The notes beneath the pieces were generated by a model. The model was not told the DNA's origin. It was given only the letters and a program-made list of their open reading frames with translations, and ran no database searches. From contig CAVXVN010000008.1 in the NCBI GenBank assembly GCA_963765265.1, positions 248,001 to 312,000 of the forward strand: DNA of 64,000 nt, read 5' to 3'. This stretch comes from Bacillus_BD sp963765265 (GTDB lineage: Bacteria > Bacillota > Bacilli > Bacillales > Cytobacillaceae). The first letter of the stretch is position 1. Each line of letters starts with the position of its first letter. This document shows, piece by piece, positions 44,333-54,966 of the stretch. The position numbers and the translations under genes are program-made.

Positions 44333-46094
44333 TCAAATTCGAGTATCGATAAATCCACAAAATGCATCAACAGGACTTTCACCTTTAAATTCAGAGCGGC
44401 CCATTAATTTTTCAACTAATACTTCTAACGATTGCTTTCTGCTATCATACACATTGATGTATGTTTTGACTTGTGGTACGTCTGCTAAATGGTATGGATA
44501 TTGAACAGATACAAAGATAGTCGGCACTTCATGGATATAGAATGGAATATCTGGAGTACCTTTACTTGCTGGCCATACGATTCTTTGTACGGTTCCTGGG
44601 TTCACATTGGCGAGATTGATGATCAGATCATAATGATCTGTCAACTCAGTAATCGGTCTCTTTTGTGCATAGACATTTGCAATAGCTGCTGCTCTTTCTT
44701 CTTCTGGAAGTTTCATAATTTTCTCTTCTGTTGATTCCCAAACCGTTACTTCGAATCCTTGTGCTTCTAATAATTCTTTCATGATATCAACTAGCTTTTT
44801 CTTTTCCGCCAAGCAATGCACCAAATCCGCCTTGTACACCTTTTACATCAACCAATAATACGCGTTTGTATTTTTCAGGAGTTACTGGCCAGATATCTTG
44901 TTTGTCTTTTACTAAAGTAATGGCTTGATCAGCAACTTCTTTGAACAATGCTTTGTTTTCTGGAAGGCCGATTTTTGCCAATGCTTCTTCTTTTGGTGGT
45001 AAAATTTCAGTTTTTGCTTTTTTATGAAGACCTAAGCTAGCTTTCAAACCTAAAATACGTTCTAAAGCTTCTTGTAGGCGCTCTTCCGTAATAATTCCTT
45101 CTTTATATCCATTCATCATAGATGCGAAGTCTTCATCTGGATCATTAAAGAATAAGAATAGGTCACAACCAGCTGCAATTGATGTAGGAAGTAGTTTACT
45201 TCTCTTCATTGCACCTGTCAAACCTAGCATGTGGCTGGCATCTGTTACAACAACCCCATTAAATCCTAATTTTCCACGTAATAAGTCTGTCATTAATTCT
45301 TTAGAAAGGGTAGCTGGTAAAAGATCTTCATCTTTCTTATCAGGGTTAAAAAATCTTTCATAAGCAGGCATATGAATATGACCAGCCATAATGGATGGTA
45401 GACCAGCATCAATTAATCCTTTATACACTTTTCCAAAAGACTGATCCCATTCTTCACAGGATAAGCTATTCACACTGAATGATAAATGTTGATCTCGTTC
45501 ATCAATTCCATCACCAGGCCAGTGTTTGGCAGCTGGAGCAATCCCGCTTTCTTGAATTCCTTTCATGTAGGCCAGACTCATTTCTAGTACCAAATCTGGA
45601 TCAGATCCAAAGGAACGACTTGAGATAATCGGATTACGCCAATTTTTATTAATATCTACAATTGGAGCAAAACTCCAGTTACATCCGATAGCAGCAGCTT
45701 CTACACCAGAAACTCGACCCATTTCATAAGCCCATTTCGTATCGTTTGTTGCGCCGATTTTAACTTCTACTCCAACCTCTGTTCCATCCGTACAAGCACC
45801 GTTTCCGCCTGCTTCGGTATTCGCTGCAATTAGCAACGGAATTTTACTTTTTTCTTGGAGAATTTTATTTTGATCATATACTTCTTCTGCTTTACCAGGA
45901 TTATAACGAACAGCACCAATATGATAATTATTTAATACATCCGTTAAATATTCTTCGGTACGACTAGCTCCCATATTGACAAATAACTGCCCAATTTTCT
46001 CTTCAATGGACATAGAGTCGATCGTTTCTTTCACCCAATTAATATCAGAATCAGATAGGTTATAAGGTTTTGCTTTTAAATCTACTTTTACCAT
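44333..46094 (-). pseudogene. Glycoside hydrolase family 3 (beta-N-acetylhexosaminidase-like), frameshifted
   Basis: The first frame (from ATG 46094, AGGAGTG) contains the family 3 barrel: FAPIVDINKNWRNPIISSRSFG near 145, KHWPGDGIDERDQH near 193 and the nucleophile region GVVVTDASHMLGL near 280. Near 44796-44806 an A run breaks the frame at GGFGALLGGKEK; the second frame, LVDIMKELLEAQGFEVTVWE to 44333, is the C-terminal sandwich. Length 1762 is one over a multiple of three. The combined protein of about 586 residues would be cytoplasmic (no signal peptide) and act on amino-sugar glycosides from wall turnover. Confidence 0.85.
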
Positions 46095-46773
46095 TATGTA
46101 CACTCCTTTTTTAATAAAATTGAATAAAGGACAATTCCATCTCTTGAAATATGCTTTCCTAAATAGAATGCCTTATTCTAAAAATGATCCTGTGGGAAAT
46201 TTCTTTGCCAAACGAACAGGAACTCTTCTTGTATACTAGTATATAATAATTTAGAAAATCATACCATTTTTAAGATAAGTACTAGCACCATCCAAAGTAA
46301 ATATTTCATAAATTATTCATATTTATTTTAGATTGGAAGGATTAGATATAAAATTATGACTTACTACTTGACAAATGCGTTACTTTTTACTTTGATTTTA
46401 ATCCATCCTTACCGCTAATTTTAGCTATAGGATCAGAGCCCTCAACAGAGTAAAGAGTAATGCACGCAGGAACTGTCCTCAAAACCCCAAACTACTACTC
46501 TATTACCTTCTAAAAACTAATTTTTCTTATAATATGATTCAAATGAATTATATTATTAGATAGGAAATTAATCCTTTATTGATATTATTTTTAGTTCAAT
46601 ATGTTCATTTTCGTGATTATTTGTAAAAGGACAGACAGAAAATGATCCAGATCTCCGAATCTTAAATACGGAGAATAAACTCATGGATGGCATTTAGTAA
46701 AAATAAAGATTTAAGTGTTGACCATGAATAAATTCCATAACATCTTAGAGAGAGAATAGGAGAAATGGTTATT
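46095..46773. other. Long intergenic region without a supported gene
   Basis: About 680 bases, divergent between the hydrolase and the LysM gene. AT-rich. A fragment ACGCAGGAACTGTCCTC at 46460 resembles half of the palindrome family. No other structure is clear. Confidence 0.45.
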
Positions 46774-48216
46774 ATGACGAAAGAATTATTTTTAAATGGG
46801 GAAATCATACTGAATAGAAAAGAAACTCACGGAAAAAGAAAGCATACTAAAGGAGAACCCGTTTTCACTTCAAGGATGGAAAAACGAGAATATTATAAAA
46901 ACGGACATCTTTTTGATATACGAAATGTATTAGATATAAAAGGATTCCTAAAAGATATTAGTGAAAATTGGAATACATATGTTTCTCAGGTTAACCAGTG
47001 GATTCAAAAAAATGCAGTAAAAAAACTAGTAGTGACGGGGATTTTTACTGTTGTTCTTGGCCTTTTTGCAAGCACATCAAATGCAGCATTTATTCAAGAA
47101 TACACATATCAGGTTAAAAACAATGAAAAAATTGAAAATATTGCTAGTGAACATGGTGTAACATCACAAGAAATATTAGATGCAAATGGGGTATCTTCCA
47201 TTAAAGGTAAAAAAATTCTATTACCTAAAGTACAGGACAGCGTGGTAATGGCGACAATACTAAACGTTCGTTCTCGCCCGAACACTGAAAGTAGCATTAT
47301 TAGAAAATATAAAAAAGGAGATGTTGTTAAGGTTGCGTTTGTAGAAAACGGCTGGGCTGGCATACTGATTAAAGGAAGAGTTTGTTATGTGAACGCTGAT
47401 TATCTCACACAAAAACAAGTAAGTGCATCAACAACAAATAAGATGACTAGTACAGCTATAAATGAGACATTAAACAACAATTCAAACACAGATTCAACTG
47501 TATATGTCATTAAGCGCGGTGATACTTTCACCAATATCGGTAAAGCGTTCGGGGTCTCTGTCCTAACCCTACAAGAACTAAATAGAACTGTTGACCCAAC
47601 AAAGTTGAAAATTGGACAAACAATCAATATCGCTACCTCAGTTACATCTAAAAATAACAATACAGACACAAGTTCTTCTGTATATGTCATTAAGAGTGGT
47701 GATACTTTTACCAAAATCGGTAAAGCATTCGGGGTCTCTGTCCCAGCCCTACAAGAACTAAATAGAACTGTTGACCCGTCCAAGTTGAAAATTGGACAAA
47801 CAATCAATATCGCTACCTCAGTGACATCTAAAAACAAAAAAACAAACACAAGTTCTTCTGTATATGTCATTAAGAGTGGTGATACTTTCACCAAAATCAG
47901 TAAAGTATTAGGGGTCTCTGTCTCATCCATGCAAGAACTAAATCCAACTGTCGACCCAACCAAGTTGAAAATTGGACAAACAATCAATATTGCTACCACA
48001 GCTGCATCTAGCACTTATCAATTAAATGTAGTAGCTCAAATCGCCGGATCAGACCCTCGAGGTACTTTTCGGTTTATCACGTCTGATGGTAGCACGTTTG
48101 CTGCAAAAGCTTCAGGCGACCTCTTAAATGAATTATTTGAACTTCAAGGGGAAAAAGTATTCCTAACACTTGAAGGAAAAAGGGGTCAACAAATGACTTT
48201 AATCACGCTTCACTAA
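46774..48216 (+). CDS. LysM-repeat and SH3b cell-wall-binding protein with long N-terminal extension
   Basis: The 480-residue product has an unusual order: about 80 hydrophilic, basic residues, then a hydrophobic segment KLVVTGIFTVVLGLFASTSNA near residues 85-105 with an AxA-like cleavage site, one LysM domain (YTYQVKNNEKIENIASEHG), an SH3b domain (LNVRSRPNTESSIIRKYKKG near 165), three near-identical LysM domains (VYVIKSGDTFTKIGKAFGV) and a 60-residue tail. It should bind peptidoglycan outside the cell. ATG 46774 is preferred over 46765, which is too near AGGAG. Confidence 0.85.
   Translation: MTKELFLNGEIILNRKETHGKRKHTKGEPVFTSRMEKREYYKNGHLFDIRNVLDIKGFLKDISENWNTYVSQVNQWIQKNAVKKLVVTGIFTVVLGLFASTSNAAFIQEYTYQVKNNEKIENIASEHGVTSQEILDANGVSSIKGKKILLPKVQDSVVMATILNVRSRPNTESSIIRKYKKGDVVKVAFVENGWAGILIKGRVCYVNADYLTQKQVSASTTNKMTSTAINETLNNNSNTDSTVYVIKRGDTFTNIGKAFGVSVLTLQELNRTVDPTKLKIGQTINIATSVTSKNNNTDTSSSVYVIKSGDTFTKIGKAFGVSVPALQELNRTVDPSKLKIGQTINIATSVTSKNKKTNTSSSVYVIKSGDTFTKISKVLGVSVSSMQELNPTVDPTKLKIGQTINIATTAASSTYQLNVVAQIAGSDPRGTFRFITSDGSTFAAKASGDLLNELFELQGEKVFLTLEGKRGQQMTLITLH
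47503..48000 (+). repeat. 180-bp tandem repeats encoding LysM domains
   Basis: Three consecutive units of 180 bases, nearly identical at DNA level, each encode one LysM plus a Ser/Thr/Asn linker; the third is slightly diverged and lacks the last part. High DNA identity implies recent duplication or gene conversion. Confidence 0.9.
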
Positions 48217-48256
48217 ATCATGAGCATCGATATGATTTTTTGCGACGGAGAGTTGA

Positions 48257-48289
48257 AAAGAATGTTGACTAGGTCAACATTCTTTTTGT
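48257..48289 (+). terminator. Terminator of the LysM gene
   Basis: A 13-bp stem AAAGAATGTTGAC/GTCAACATTCTTT with a 3-base loop and TTTTTG. Confidence 0.85.
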
Positions 48290-48678
48290 TTAACACCTTT
48301 CCATTTGGTCAACACTCCTCCAAGTTGCCTTGCCTTTAAGCTGTTCTTTCTACTTTCTCTCCAATCAAAATGACCCATTCTACCGTAAAATAATTCTTTT
48401 TCGGTACGACCCTTTCCTATTGAAAGCCTTTCAGGTTGAGCAATTTCCCAATGTTTAACTGAAGATTTGTTTTAGAAAGCCTAAGGTATGAACAGGCATC
48501 TCGTATCGGCACGAACTAATTGATCATCAGCAACCGTTTCTTAATGAATTATTTTAGTATAATATTATATTTTCAATAGATCATTTTCGTGATACACTAT
48601 GTGTTCCATAGCAATCCGCCATAGCGAAACAACTGTACGCTCTTGGTGTACTTTTTAGATAGAACAAGGGGGAAACAC
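48290..48678. other. Intergenic region, possible decayed minus-strand reading frame
   Basis: Downstream of the LysM terminator the minus strand from about 48470 to 48274 is open for some 60 codons without a start. The plus strand has a short hairpin GTAC..GTAC (48630-48651) just ahead of the sstT ribosome site. No supported gene. Confidence 0.35.
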
Positions 48679-49911
48679 ATGAATAATTTACTACTCAAGT
48701 GGAACCAGGTGAGCCTGGTCAAACGTATTCTAGCCGGATTAATTGTTGGTGGTGTTTTGGCTCTGACGATTCCTGATGCCACAAAATGGGTTTCTATTTT
48801 TGGTTCATTATTTGTAGGGGCTTTAAAGGCAGTTGCACCAATATTAGTTCTATTCTTAGTCATGAATGCCCTATCTAGACATAAAAAAGGGCAAAAAACC
48901 AATATGAAATCGATTATTGGCCTATATGCAGTAGGTACGACTCTAGCTGGACTTGTCGGAGTTGTGGCTAGCTTTATATTCCCAGTAAGCTTAACTCTTA
49001 CAACAACCGCTAAAGATGTGGCACCTCCAGGGGGAATTCTAGAGGTACTTCAAACATTACTATTTAACATTGTTACAAATCCGGTAGATGCTCTCATAAA
49101 TGCAAACTATATTGGCATACTTACTTGGGCGATCGTTCTAGGGATTGCATTAAGACATGCTACTGAAAGTACAAAAGACATGATTGCTAATTTTTCAGAT
49201 GCCATATCTAAAGTAGTTACATGGGTTATTAATTTAGCACCAATTGGGATCATGGGCCTTGTTTATGATGCCATTTCAACCAATGGACTATCAGCCCTAC
49301 TTGACTACGGGAAATTACTATTAGTACTTCTCGGATGTATGTTCTTCGTAGCTCTTATTATTAATCCATTAATCGCATTCGTCTCTTTTCGTAAAAATCC
49401 ATACCCGCTTGTCTTAAAAACGTTAAGAGAAAGTGGTCTTACTGCATTCTTTACTCGCAGCTCAGCTGCCAACATTCCAGTCAATATGCGTTTATGTAAA
49501 GAACTGGATTTAGATGAGGATACGTATTCGGTCTCAATCCCATTAGGTGCTACAGTCAATATGGCAGGTGCCGCTGTTACGATCGCGGTCTTAACCCTTG
49601 CTGCCGTTCACACGCTTGGTATTGAAGTGGATCTTGCCACTGCCCTTATTCTTGTTGTTCTATCAGCTATATCCGCTGCTGGTGCTTCAGGTGTCGCGGG
49701 CGGATCACTCTTACTGATTCCTCTAGCTAGTAGCTTATTCGGAATTTCAAATGATATTGCGATGCAAGTGGTTGGTGTTGGATTTATCATCGGTGTTTTA
49801 CAAGACTCTTGTGAAACGGCCCTTAATTCATCCTCTGACGTACTCTTCACCGCAACAGCGGAATATGCTAAAAAGCGTAAAGAAGGCAAAGAATTTACTA
49901 TTAAAGCTTAA
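48679..49911 (+). CDS. sstT: Serine/threonine:Na+ symporter SstT
   Basis: The 410-residue DAACS-family carrier begins MNNLLLKWNQVSLVKRILAG and has the SstT/GltP elements FTRSSAANIPVNMRLCKELD near residue 260, GATVNMAGAAVTIAVLTLAA near 290, GASGVAGGSLLLIP near 337 and VLQDSCETALNSSSDVLFTA near 372. It imports serine and threonine with sodium. AGGGGGAAACAC precedes ATG 48679; the longer in-frame start is unsupported. Confidence 0.95.
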   Translation: MNNLLLKWNQVSLVKRILAGLIVGGVLALTIPDATKWVSIFGSLFVGALKAVAPILVLFLVMNALSRHKKGQKTNMKSIIGLYAVGTTLAGLVGVVASFIFPVSLTLTTTAKDVAPPGGILEVLQTLLFNIVTNPVDALINANYIGILTWAIVLGIALRHATESTKDMIANFSDAISKVVTWVINLAPIGIMGLVYDAISTNGLSALLDYGKLLLVLLGCMFFVALIINPLIAFVSFRKNPYPLVLKTLRESGLTAFFTRSSAANIPVNMRLCKELDLDEDTYSVSIPLGATVNMAGAAVTIAVLTLAAVHTLGIEVDLATALILVVLSAISAAGASGVAGGSLLLIPLASSLFGISNDIAMQVVGVGFIIGVLQDSCETALNSSSDVLFTATAEYAKKRKEGKEFTIKA

Positions 49912-49914
49912 AAA

Positions 49915-49958
49915 CAAAGGACGGTTCTTGCGTTTGCAAACGCAGGAACCGTCTTTTG
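49915..49958. repeat. Palindrome family copy 3
   Basis: 22-base arms centred on TTTG|CAAA with two positions that can form G-U pairs in RNA. It lies between convergent sstT and the PRPP synthetase gene and probably ends both. Confidence 0.85.
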
Positions 49959-49963
49959 TCATT

Positions 49964-50917
49964 CTATTCAAATAACGGACTTACGGTTTTATCGTTATGA
50001 ATTCGATCAATTGCGTCTACAAGTAATGGAGCAACAGATAGTGTCTTTAGTTTTTGGAAAGCTTTCTCATTTGGCAACTGAATGGTATTCGTCACCACTA
50101 ATTCTATAATCGGTGATGATTCTATTTTATCAATGGAATCTCCGGTAAACACCGGATGTGTGCTGGAGGCATAGATGGTTTTTGCTCCATTTTCCGCCAA
50201 TGCCCTTGCGGCTAAAGTAATGGTTGTACCTGTATCAATTAAATCATCTATTAAAATAGTATTTTTTCCTTTTACGGAACCAATAATACTAAAGGTTTCG
50301 GAAACATTTTCTTCAAGTTTTCTTTTATCAACAAGAGCAAGCGGAGCATGTAAGAGGTCTGCCATTTTTCTAGCTCTTCCGATACTCCCATTATGTGGGG
50401 CTACAACGACTATATCCTCTAAGCCTTTGTTTTCAAAATAATGCGTAAGAATCGGAACACCAGACAGATGTTCAACAGGTATATCAAAAAAACCTTGTAT
50501 TTGAGGCGTATGGAGGTCCATGGTGAGAACTCTAGTTGCTCCGGATGCTTCTAAAAGATTAGCCACTAATTTCGCCGTAATGGGTTCCCTAGAACGTGCC
50601 TTTCGGTCTTGCCGGGCATACCCAAAGTAAGGGATGACCACATTAATTTTAGTGGCAGAAGCTCTTTTCAAGGCATCAATCATGATAAGAAGCTCTAATA
50701 GATGTTCATTGACTGGGTCCGAAGTAGATTGAATGATAAAGATCTCACTACCTCGTACGTTTTCTTCTATATTAATGTAAATTTCACCATCACTGAAACG
50801 AGATACTGTACATTTCCCAAGATCACAACCCATTAGCTCTGCCATTTCTGATGCTAACTTTCGATTTGAATTTAATGTAAACATTTTAAATTTTGTTTTT
50901 AATTGATACGACCCCAC
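49964..50917 (-). CDS. prs: Ribose-phosphate diphosphokinase (PRPP synthetase) paralogue
   Basis: The 317-residue protein has FTLNSNRKLASEMAELMGC at the N terminus, RFSDGEIYINIEENVRGSE, the flexible catalytic loop YARQDRKARSREPITAKLVA near 95, MDLHTPQIQGFFDIPVEHL near 130 and the PRPP loop LIDDLIDTGTTI near 220. The housekeeping Bacillus Prs carries VDDMIDTAGT and sits beside glmU, so this divergent, solitary copy (LVDKRKLEENVSETF instead of the usual KRRPRPN) is likely a paralogue. GTG 50917 follows GGAGGT and gives the standard length. Confidence 0.9.
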   Translation of the reverse strand: MGSYQLKTKFKMFTLNSNRKLASEMAELMGCDLGKCTVSRFSDGEIYINIEENVRGSEIFIIQSTSDPVNEHLLELLIMIDALKRASATKINVVIPYFGYARQDRKARSREPITAKLVANLLEASGATRVLTMDLHTPQIQGFFDIPVEHLSGVPILTHYFENKGLEDIVVVAPHNGSIGRARKMADLLHAPLALVDKRKLEENVSETFSIIGSVKGKNTILIDDLIDTGTTITLAARALAENGAKTIYASSTHPVFTGDSIDKIESSPIIELVVTNTIQLPNEKAFQKLKTLSVAPLLVDAIDRIHNDKTVSPLFE

Positions 50918-51227
50918 TTGTTTTAACCTCCACATAATATGTATTCCGATTTTAACCTACTTTTTCCACTTCACCTTCTTCTTATTATAACCTTCCTGAG
51001 AATGATAGGAAATGCTGCATTGATTTTGTTCCCTTAACTGACAAAATTACGACTAATTTTTGAAGCAGATTCATATATTTTTAAGAATCTAAAAGAAAAA
51101 CAAAGCTTGTTCATGATTTGAATTCAAATTGGTCAAGAATCATTCGTCAATCTCATTTCATAAGGAGGTTGTCTTTTGCTATATTGATTTGATTTGAATT
51201 GAATATGTACAAATAGGCATAAAGGAT
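50918..51227. other. Divergent intergenic region
   Basis: About 310 bases with an isolated AAGGAGGTTG at 51162, which has no good ORF behind it (the next codons stop). Otherwise nothing is visible. Confidence 0.4.
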
Positions 51228-51596
51228 GTGTATAGACTTCTTATGAATTTAAATACATTTATTCGATTATACAAAGAATTTCTGAAAGAGTGTAAGCAAA
51301 AGGGTTGGTCAGTTGAGATTCTTATAGAGGATTCCGGAGATTATCTTACATTATTAAAAAATACAGAAGGTATTGAAGTTGAATTCTACATTGAAATAGA
51401 TTTTGAGAACTATGTGCAGGTTAATGATAAAACCAATCAAACGAGATTACAATATGGCGTCATAAAAAAGGAAGGTGAAGGAAACCTATTTGCAAAACAA
51501 GTATTAGACTTATTTCATAAGTATTTGGCAAAACGTTCACCGAAACGGCGCTCATACTTAATTCGTTATTTACCCAAAAAAAGTGATGGAAATTAA
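51228..51596 (+). CDS. Hypothetical protein (about 120 residues)
   Basis: A soluble protein with an N-terminal helix (FIRLYKEFLKECKQKGWSVE), acidic strands (VEFYIEIDFENYVQVNDK) and a basic C terminus (KRSPKRRSYLIRYLPKK). The start is uncertain: GTG 51228 lies too close to AAAGGA and ATG 51243 rather far. Followed by palindrome copy 4. No family recognised. Confidence 0.6.
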   Translation: MYRLLMNLNTFIRLYKEFLKECKQKGWSVEILIEDSGDYLTLLKNTEGIEVEFYIEIDFENYVQVNDKTNQTRLQYGVIKKEGEGNLFAKQVLDLFHKYLAKRSPKRRSYLIRYLPKKSDGN

Positions 51597-51623
51597 TCGA
51601 AATCAAGCAAAGGGAAACAAAGA

Positions 51624-51657
51624 GACGATTCTTGCGTTTGCAAACGCAAGAATCGTC
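51624..51657. repeat. Palindrome family copy 4 (compensatory variant)
   Basis: Perfect 17-base arms GACGATTCTTGCGTTTG and complement. Relative to copy 1, GG/CC within the arm is GA/TC on both sides, a paired substitution. Confidence 0.9.
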
Positions 51658-51663
51658 ATCCTA

Positions 51664-53608
51664 TCACATTACCAGTGATTCAAGGACAAAGGCCGTTTCA
51701 AAGCCACCTTTAGTTGCATCAGAAAGTGAAGTATGACCTGCTGCATCACCTATGACAAAAACGTGATCGAAATGTTTTCTAAATGACTCTTCTAATGGAT
51801 TATAAGCGGTTATACCCATGGCTATGATAATCTGATCGACTTCTACTTTAATCTGTTTTCCTGATTCTTTCTCCTCAATCAGGAGGCCATTCGGAACGAT
51901 TTTACTTACTTTGTGGTCTGTTATAATTTTGACGTTCAAACTTTCCAAACGTTTCATCAGCTTTGCTCTTGTAGCGGGGCTTATTTTTTTGGCTGACTTA
52001 GTAGGTAATTCAATTAAAGTTACTTGATTCCCTTTTTCTGCAAGTCTGCGAACCGTACTATGACAAACCATACCGCTACCCATCACAGCAATCTTGATCC
52101 CCATTAAATACTTTTCGTTCCATTTTTACATCCTTATAATGACACACATTTTTAAGTTCTTTTCCCTCAATATCTGGAATCAATGGCTGTCCACCTGTTG
52201 CAAGGATAACCGTATAGGGATCTAAAGGACGGATTGCTTCAATCGAAGCCTCTGTATTAAGTCGGATATCCACATTTAATCGTTCCATTTCATTAACCAA
52301 GTAATCCTTGTACCATTTCATTTTCTTTTTATACACAGGTTCAGTCACTTGATTTAATTGTCCACCTAGTTCATCTTTTTTCTCAAATATCGTTACATCG
52401 TACCCTTTTAACGACAGTACTCTCGCTGCTTCCATCCCACCTGGTCCACCACCAACGATGACAACATGGCGCTTGTCATTGATCCGTTCCATCTCCTGAA
52501 ACTCTAGTTCACGTCCTGCTCTAACATTAATCGAACACTCGATATGCCCTTTTGAATACATACAATGTAGACAGGAAATACACATTCTAATTTCTTTTTC
52601 TCGTCCTTCAGAAACCTTTCGAACCCACTCAGGATCTGCAATTTGCCCACGACCAATCGCGACAAAGTCTGCTTTCCCGTCAGCTAAAATGGACTCTACG
52701 TATTTTGGTTCACGAATGGCACCAACCGTAATCACTGGTATAGTAACCTCTTGTTTTATCGCTTCTGCAAGATAGACTCTCCAACCTTGCTCATATAATG
52801 GAGATTCTATTATTGTTTCCATCGTATTATAGTTTCCGGCACTTGCATGAAGTCCATCTACTCCAATTTTTTCTAAGTAGGCGCTAATTTCCTTACTTAA
52901 TGGTATATCTGTTCCGCCTTCTTCAAATTCGTCCACGCTTAGTCGTACAGTGACAGGGAAATCTTCATCACAGATTTTTTTAATCCCTAGTACGATTTCC
53001 TCTAAAAATCTCATTCTATTTTCAAAGTTACCACCATATTCATCGGTCCGTAAATTTGTTTTAGGGCTCAAAAACTGGTTAATTAAGTAGCCGTGTGCAC
53101 CATGCAGCTCTACCCCGTCAATACCTGCAAGCTTACATCTATAGGCACCCATCACAAATTTTTGAATGAGTTCTTTTACTTCTGCATTCGTTAATTCCCT
53201 CGGTTCTTCTCCAATTGCTTCACAGGTAACCGCGCTTGGTGCAACAATTTGTTTACCTCCCGTTAGCAAGCTATTCGATTCTCTTCCTGCATGATGAAGC
53301 TGAACAAATATTTTTGCACCGTATTTATGTACAGCATTTGCCAAACGATGGAACCCAGTTATAAAACCATCCTGATCAATCCTTATCTGGTTCATAGCTC
53401 CTTTTCCTAATTCATAATCAATCGTTGTAAACTCTGTAATAATTAAACCCGTTCCCCCTTTTGCTCTTTCTTCATAATAACGAATCAGGTGATCTGTAAT
53501 TTCACCATTAGGACCAGCCAAGTTGGTTGACATCCCAGGCATGACAACTCTATTCTTCAATGTTAGATTTCCAATTTTCCCTTTTTTAAATAAATGCTCA
53601 TAACTCAT
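51664..53608 (-). pseudogene. Old yellow enzyme / 2,4-dienoyl-CoA reductase-like FMN-FeS-FAD oxidoreductase, frameshifted
   Basis: From ATG 53608 (GAGGAAATT) the protein starts MSYEHLFKKGKIGNLTLKNRV, an FMN barrel with LHHAGRES and GVELHGAHGYLINQFLSP; next come the 4Fe-4S cysteines (MCISCLHCMYSKGHIECS) and the FAD/NAD domains (VVIVGGGPGGMEAARVLSLK). The frame breaks at four G (52099-52102) after KVFNG; the second frame, IKIAVMGSGMVCHSTVRRL, ends at 51664. Length 1945 is one over a multiple of three. The combined 648 residues equal the usual family size. Reduces unsaturated carbonyl compounds with NADPH. Confidence 0.85.
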
Positions 53609-53725
53609 ATGTAAATTTCCTCCTATTGATCGTAAATCATTCAACAAATATGTACCTAATACAAATTATAAACGAATGGATAAGTAGTTTTTTAAGTACC
53701 AGGTGACAATTTGATGGCACTATGA

Positions 53726-53772
53726 ACAAGGGACGGTTCTTGCGTCTGCAAACGCAAGAACCGTCCCCTTGT
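53726..53772. repeat. Palindrome family copy 5
   Basis: Arms ACAAGGGACGGTTCTTGCGT and complement, with one loop substitution (TCTG for TTTG) and one extra base on the right arm. Confidence 0.85.
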
Positions 53773-53882
53773 AATTAAAGTCTGAAAATTTAATAAATTA
53801 GTAGCAATTATTCTTTTTCTGTTATATAATAGTTATTAATATCATATATATGTTATATAATATAAAAAGGAGGATGAGATGT

Positions 53883-54035
53883 ATGATTTCGATTCAGGAG
53901 CGAAATAACATGATCCAATTTTTAGTGAATTATTTTGGGGAAAATCCCATCCAATTAGAGAATATGAGTGATCATTCTCTAGAGTACACATATGAATTTG
54001 CCTATGAAAGAAAAGAAATGGAATGTGATTTTTAA
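53883..54035 (+). CDS. Small protein, BH0509-like (50 residues)
   Basis: AGGAGGATGAGATGT precedes ATG 53883; the product starts MISIQERNNMIQFLVNYFG and ends ERKEMECDF. The pattern QERxNMIxFLV followed by a turn and an acidic helix is that of the short BH0509-type proteins of bacilli, with unknown function. It has its own terminator at 54082. Confidence 0.6.
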   Translation: MISIQERNNMIQFLVNYFGENPIQLENMSDHSLEYTYEFAYERKEMECDF

Positions 54036-54081
54036 TAAAACCTTTCATGAAATCAACTATTTAACATTTAATACTAATACA

Positions 54082-54118
54082 GGCATCATCCAATTTATGG
54101 ATGATGCCTTCATTTTTT
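54082..54118 (+). terminator. Terminator of the BH0509-like gene
   Basis: GGCATCATCCA/TGGATGATGCC with a 5-base loop is followed by TTCATTTTTTA. Confidence 0.8.
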
Positions 54119-54271
54119 ATTACCTTTTTAAATACATAGAAACTGATTTATGGATGTTATTAGACGCAAAAATTTTTCTGCAAAATAATTGATGAAGCAT
54201 TATTGAAATCCCCCTTTATTCATTTCATACTAAATAATGTATAGAATTACTTTATTTAAAGGAGTGATAGT

Positions 54272-54809
54272 GTGTTTACAGTTGAAGAAGCATGTCTCGT
54301 TGTTATTGATATACAAGGGAAATTAGCCTCCCTTGTGGATCAAAGTGAAGCAATGATCTCTAATGTGGCCAAGCTCGTGCAGGGGATACAAGCACTGGAT
54401 ATACCCATTATTTGGTTGGAACAGAATCCAACTCGTTTAGGGGGTACAAATCCAGAAATTGCCCAACATATGAAAGGTCAGCGGATTGCTAAAATGGCAT
54501 TTAATGCTCTATTGGAAAAGGACGTTCAAGACGCAGTAAAGGCAACTGGTCGCAGCAAATTTATTCTTACAGGAATTGAAACGCATATTTGTGTGTATCA
54601 AACCGCATGTGCCTTAAAGGAACAAGGTTATGAGGTGGAGGTCGTTGTGGATGCGGTATCTTCACGTTACGAAGGAAAATAAGGAAATCGGCTTAGCCAA
54701 AATGCAGGCACTCGGTATTTTGCCAACGAACACGGAAATGATATTATATGAACTACTCAAGACTAGCGACCATGAACAATTTAAAACGATTTTGAAATTA
54801 GTAAAATAG
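54272..54809 (+). pseudogene. Isochorismatase-like cysteine hydrolase (YcaC type), frameshifted
   Basis: GTG 54272 follows GGAGTGATA. The first frame has the catalytic Asp in VVIDIQGKLASLVD near residue 11, the PTRLGGTNPEI block, the lysine region and the cysteine in ILTGIETHICVYQTA near 112, and stops after SSRYEGK. A second frame gives NKEIGLAKMQALGILPTN to a TAG at 54809, the family's normal C terminus. Length 538 is one over a multiple of three; one extra G near 54674 explains the break. Confidence 0.8.
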
Positions 54810-54966
54810 AACGCTATTCATATTCCAAATTTTGGATGTCGCCTAACACATTCATTGACTTGAAAGAAAGAATTCGTCATAGGGTATGTTTTAAAAACAA
54901 TGAAAGTACTAGCTAAAAAAGAAACGACTATTACCAGATACCAATACAACTTGTGGAGATGAAAAA

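Noticed and set aside
47503..48000. Regular repeats that might suggest a CRISPR-like array
   Set aside because: The 180-bp units are in frame and encode LysM domains; there are no short repeats with unique spacers.
47400..48014. 204-codon minus-strand ORF opposite the LysM gene
   Set aside because: It is the shadow of the repeated LysM coding sequence, with the same three-fold periodicity and no ribosome site.
48274..48470. Open minus-strand frame of about 60 codons (GRTEKELFYGRMGHFDW)
   Set aside because: It has no start codon or ribosome site and ends inside the LysM terminator. It may be a fossil, but the evidence is too thin for a feature.
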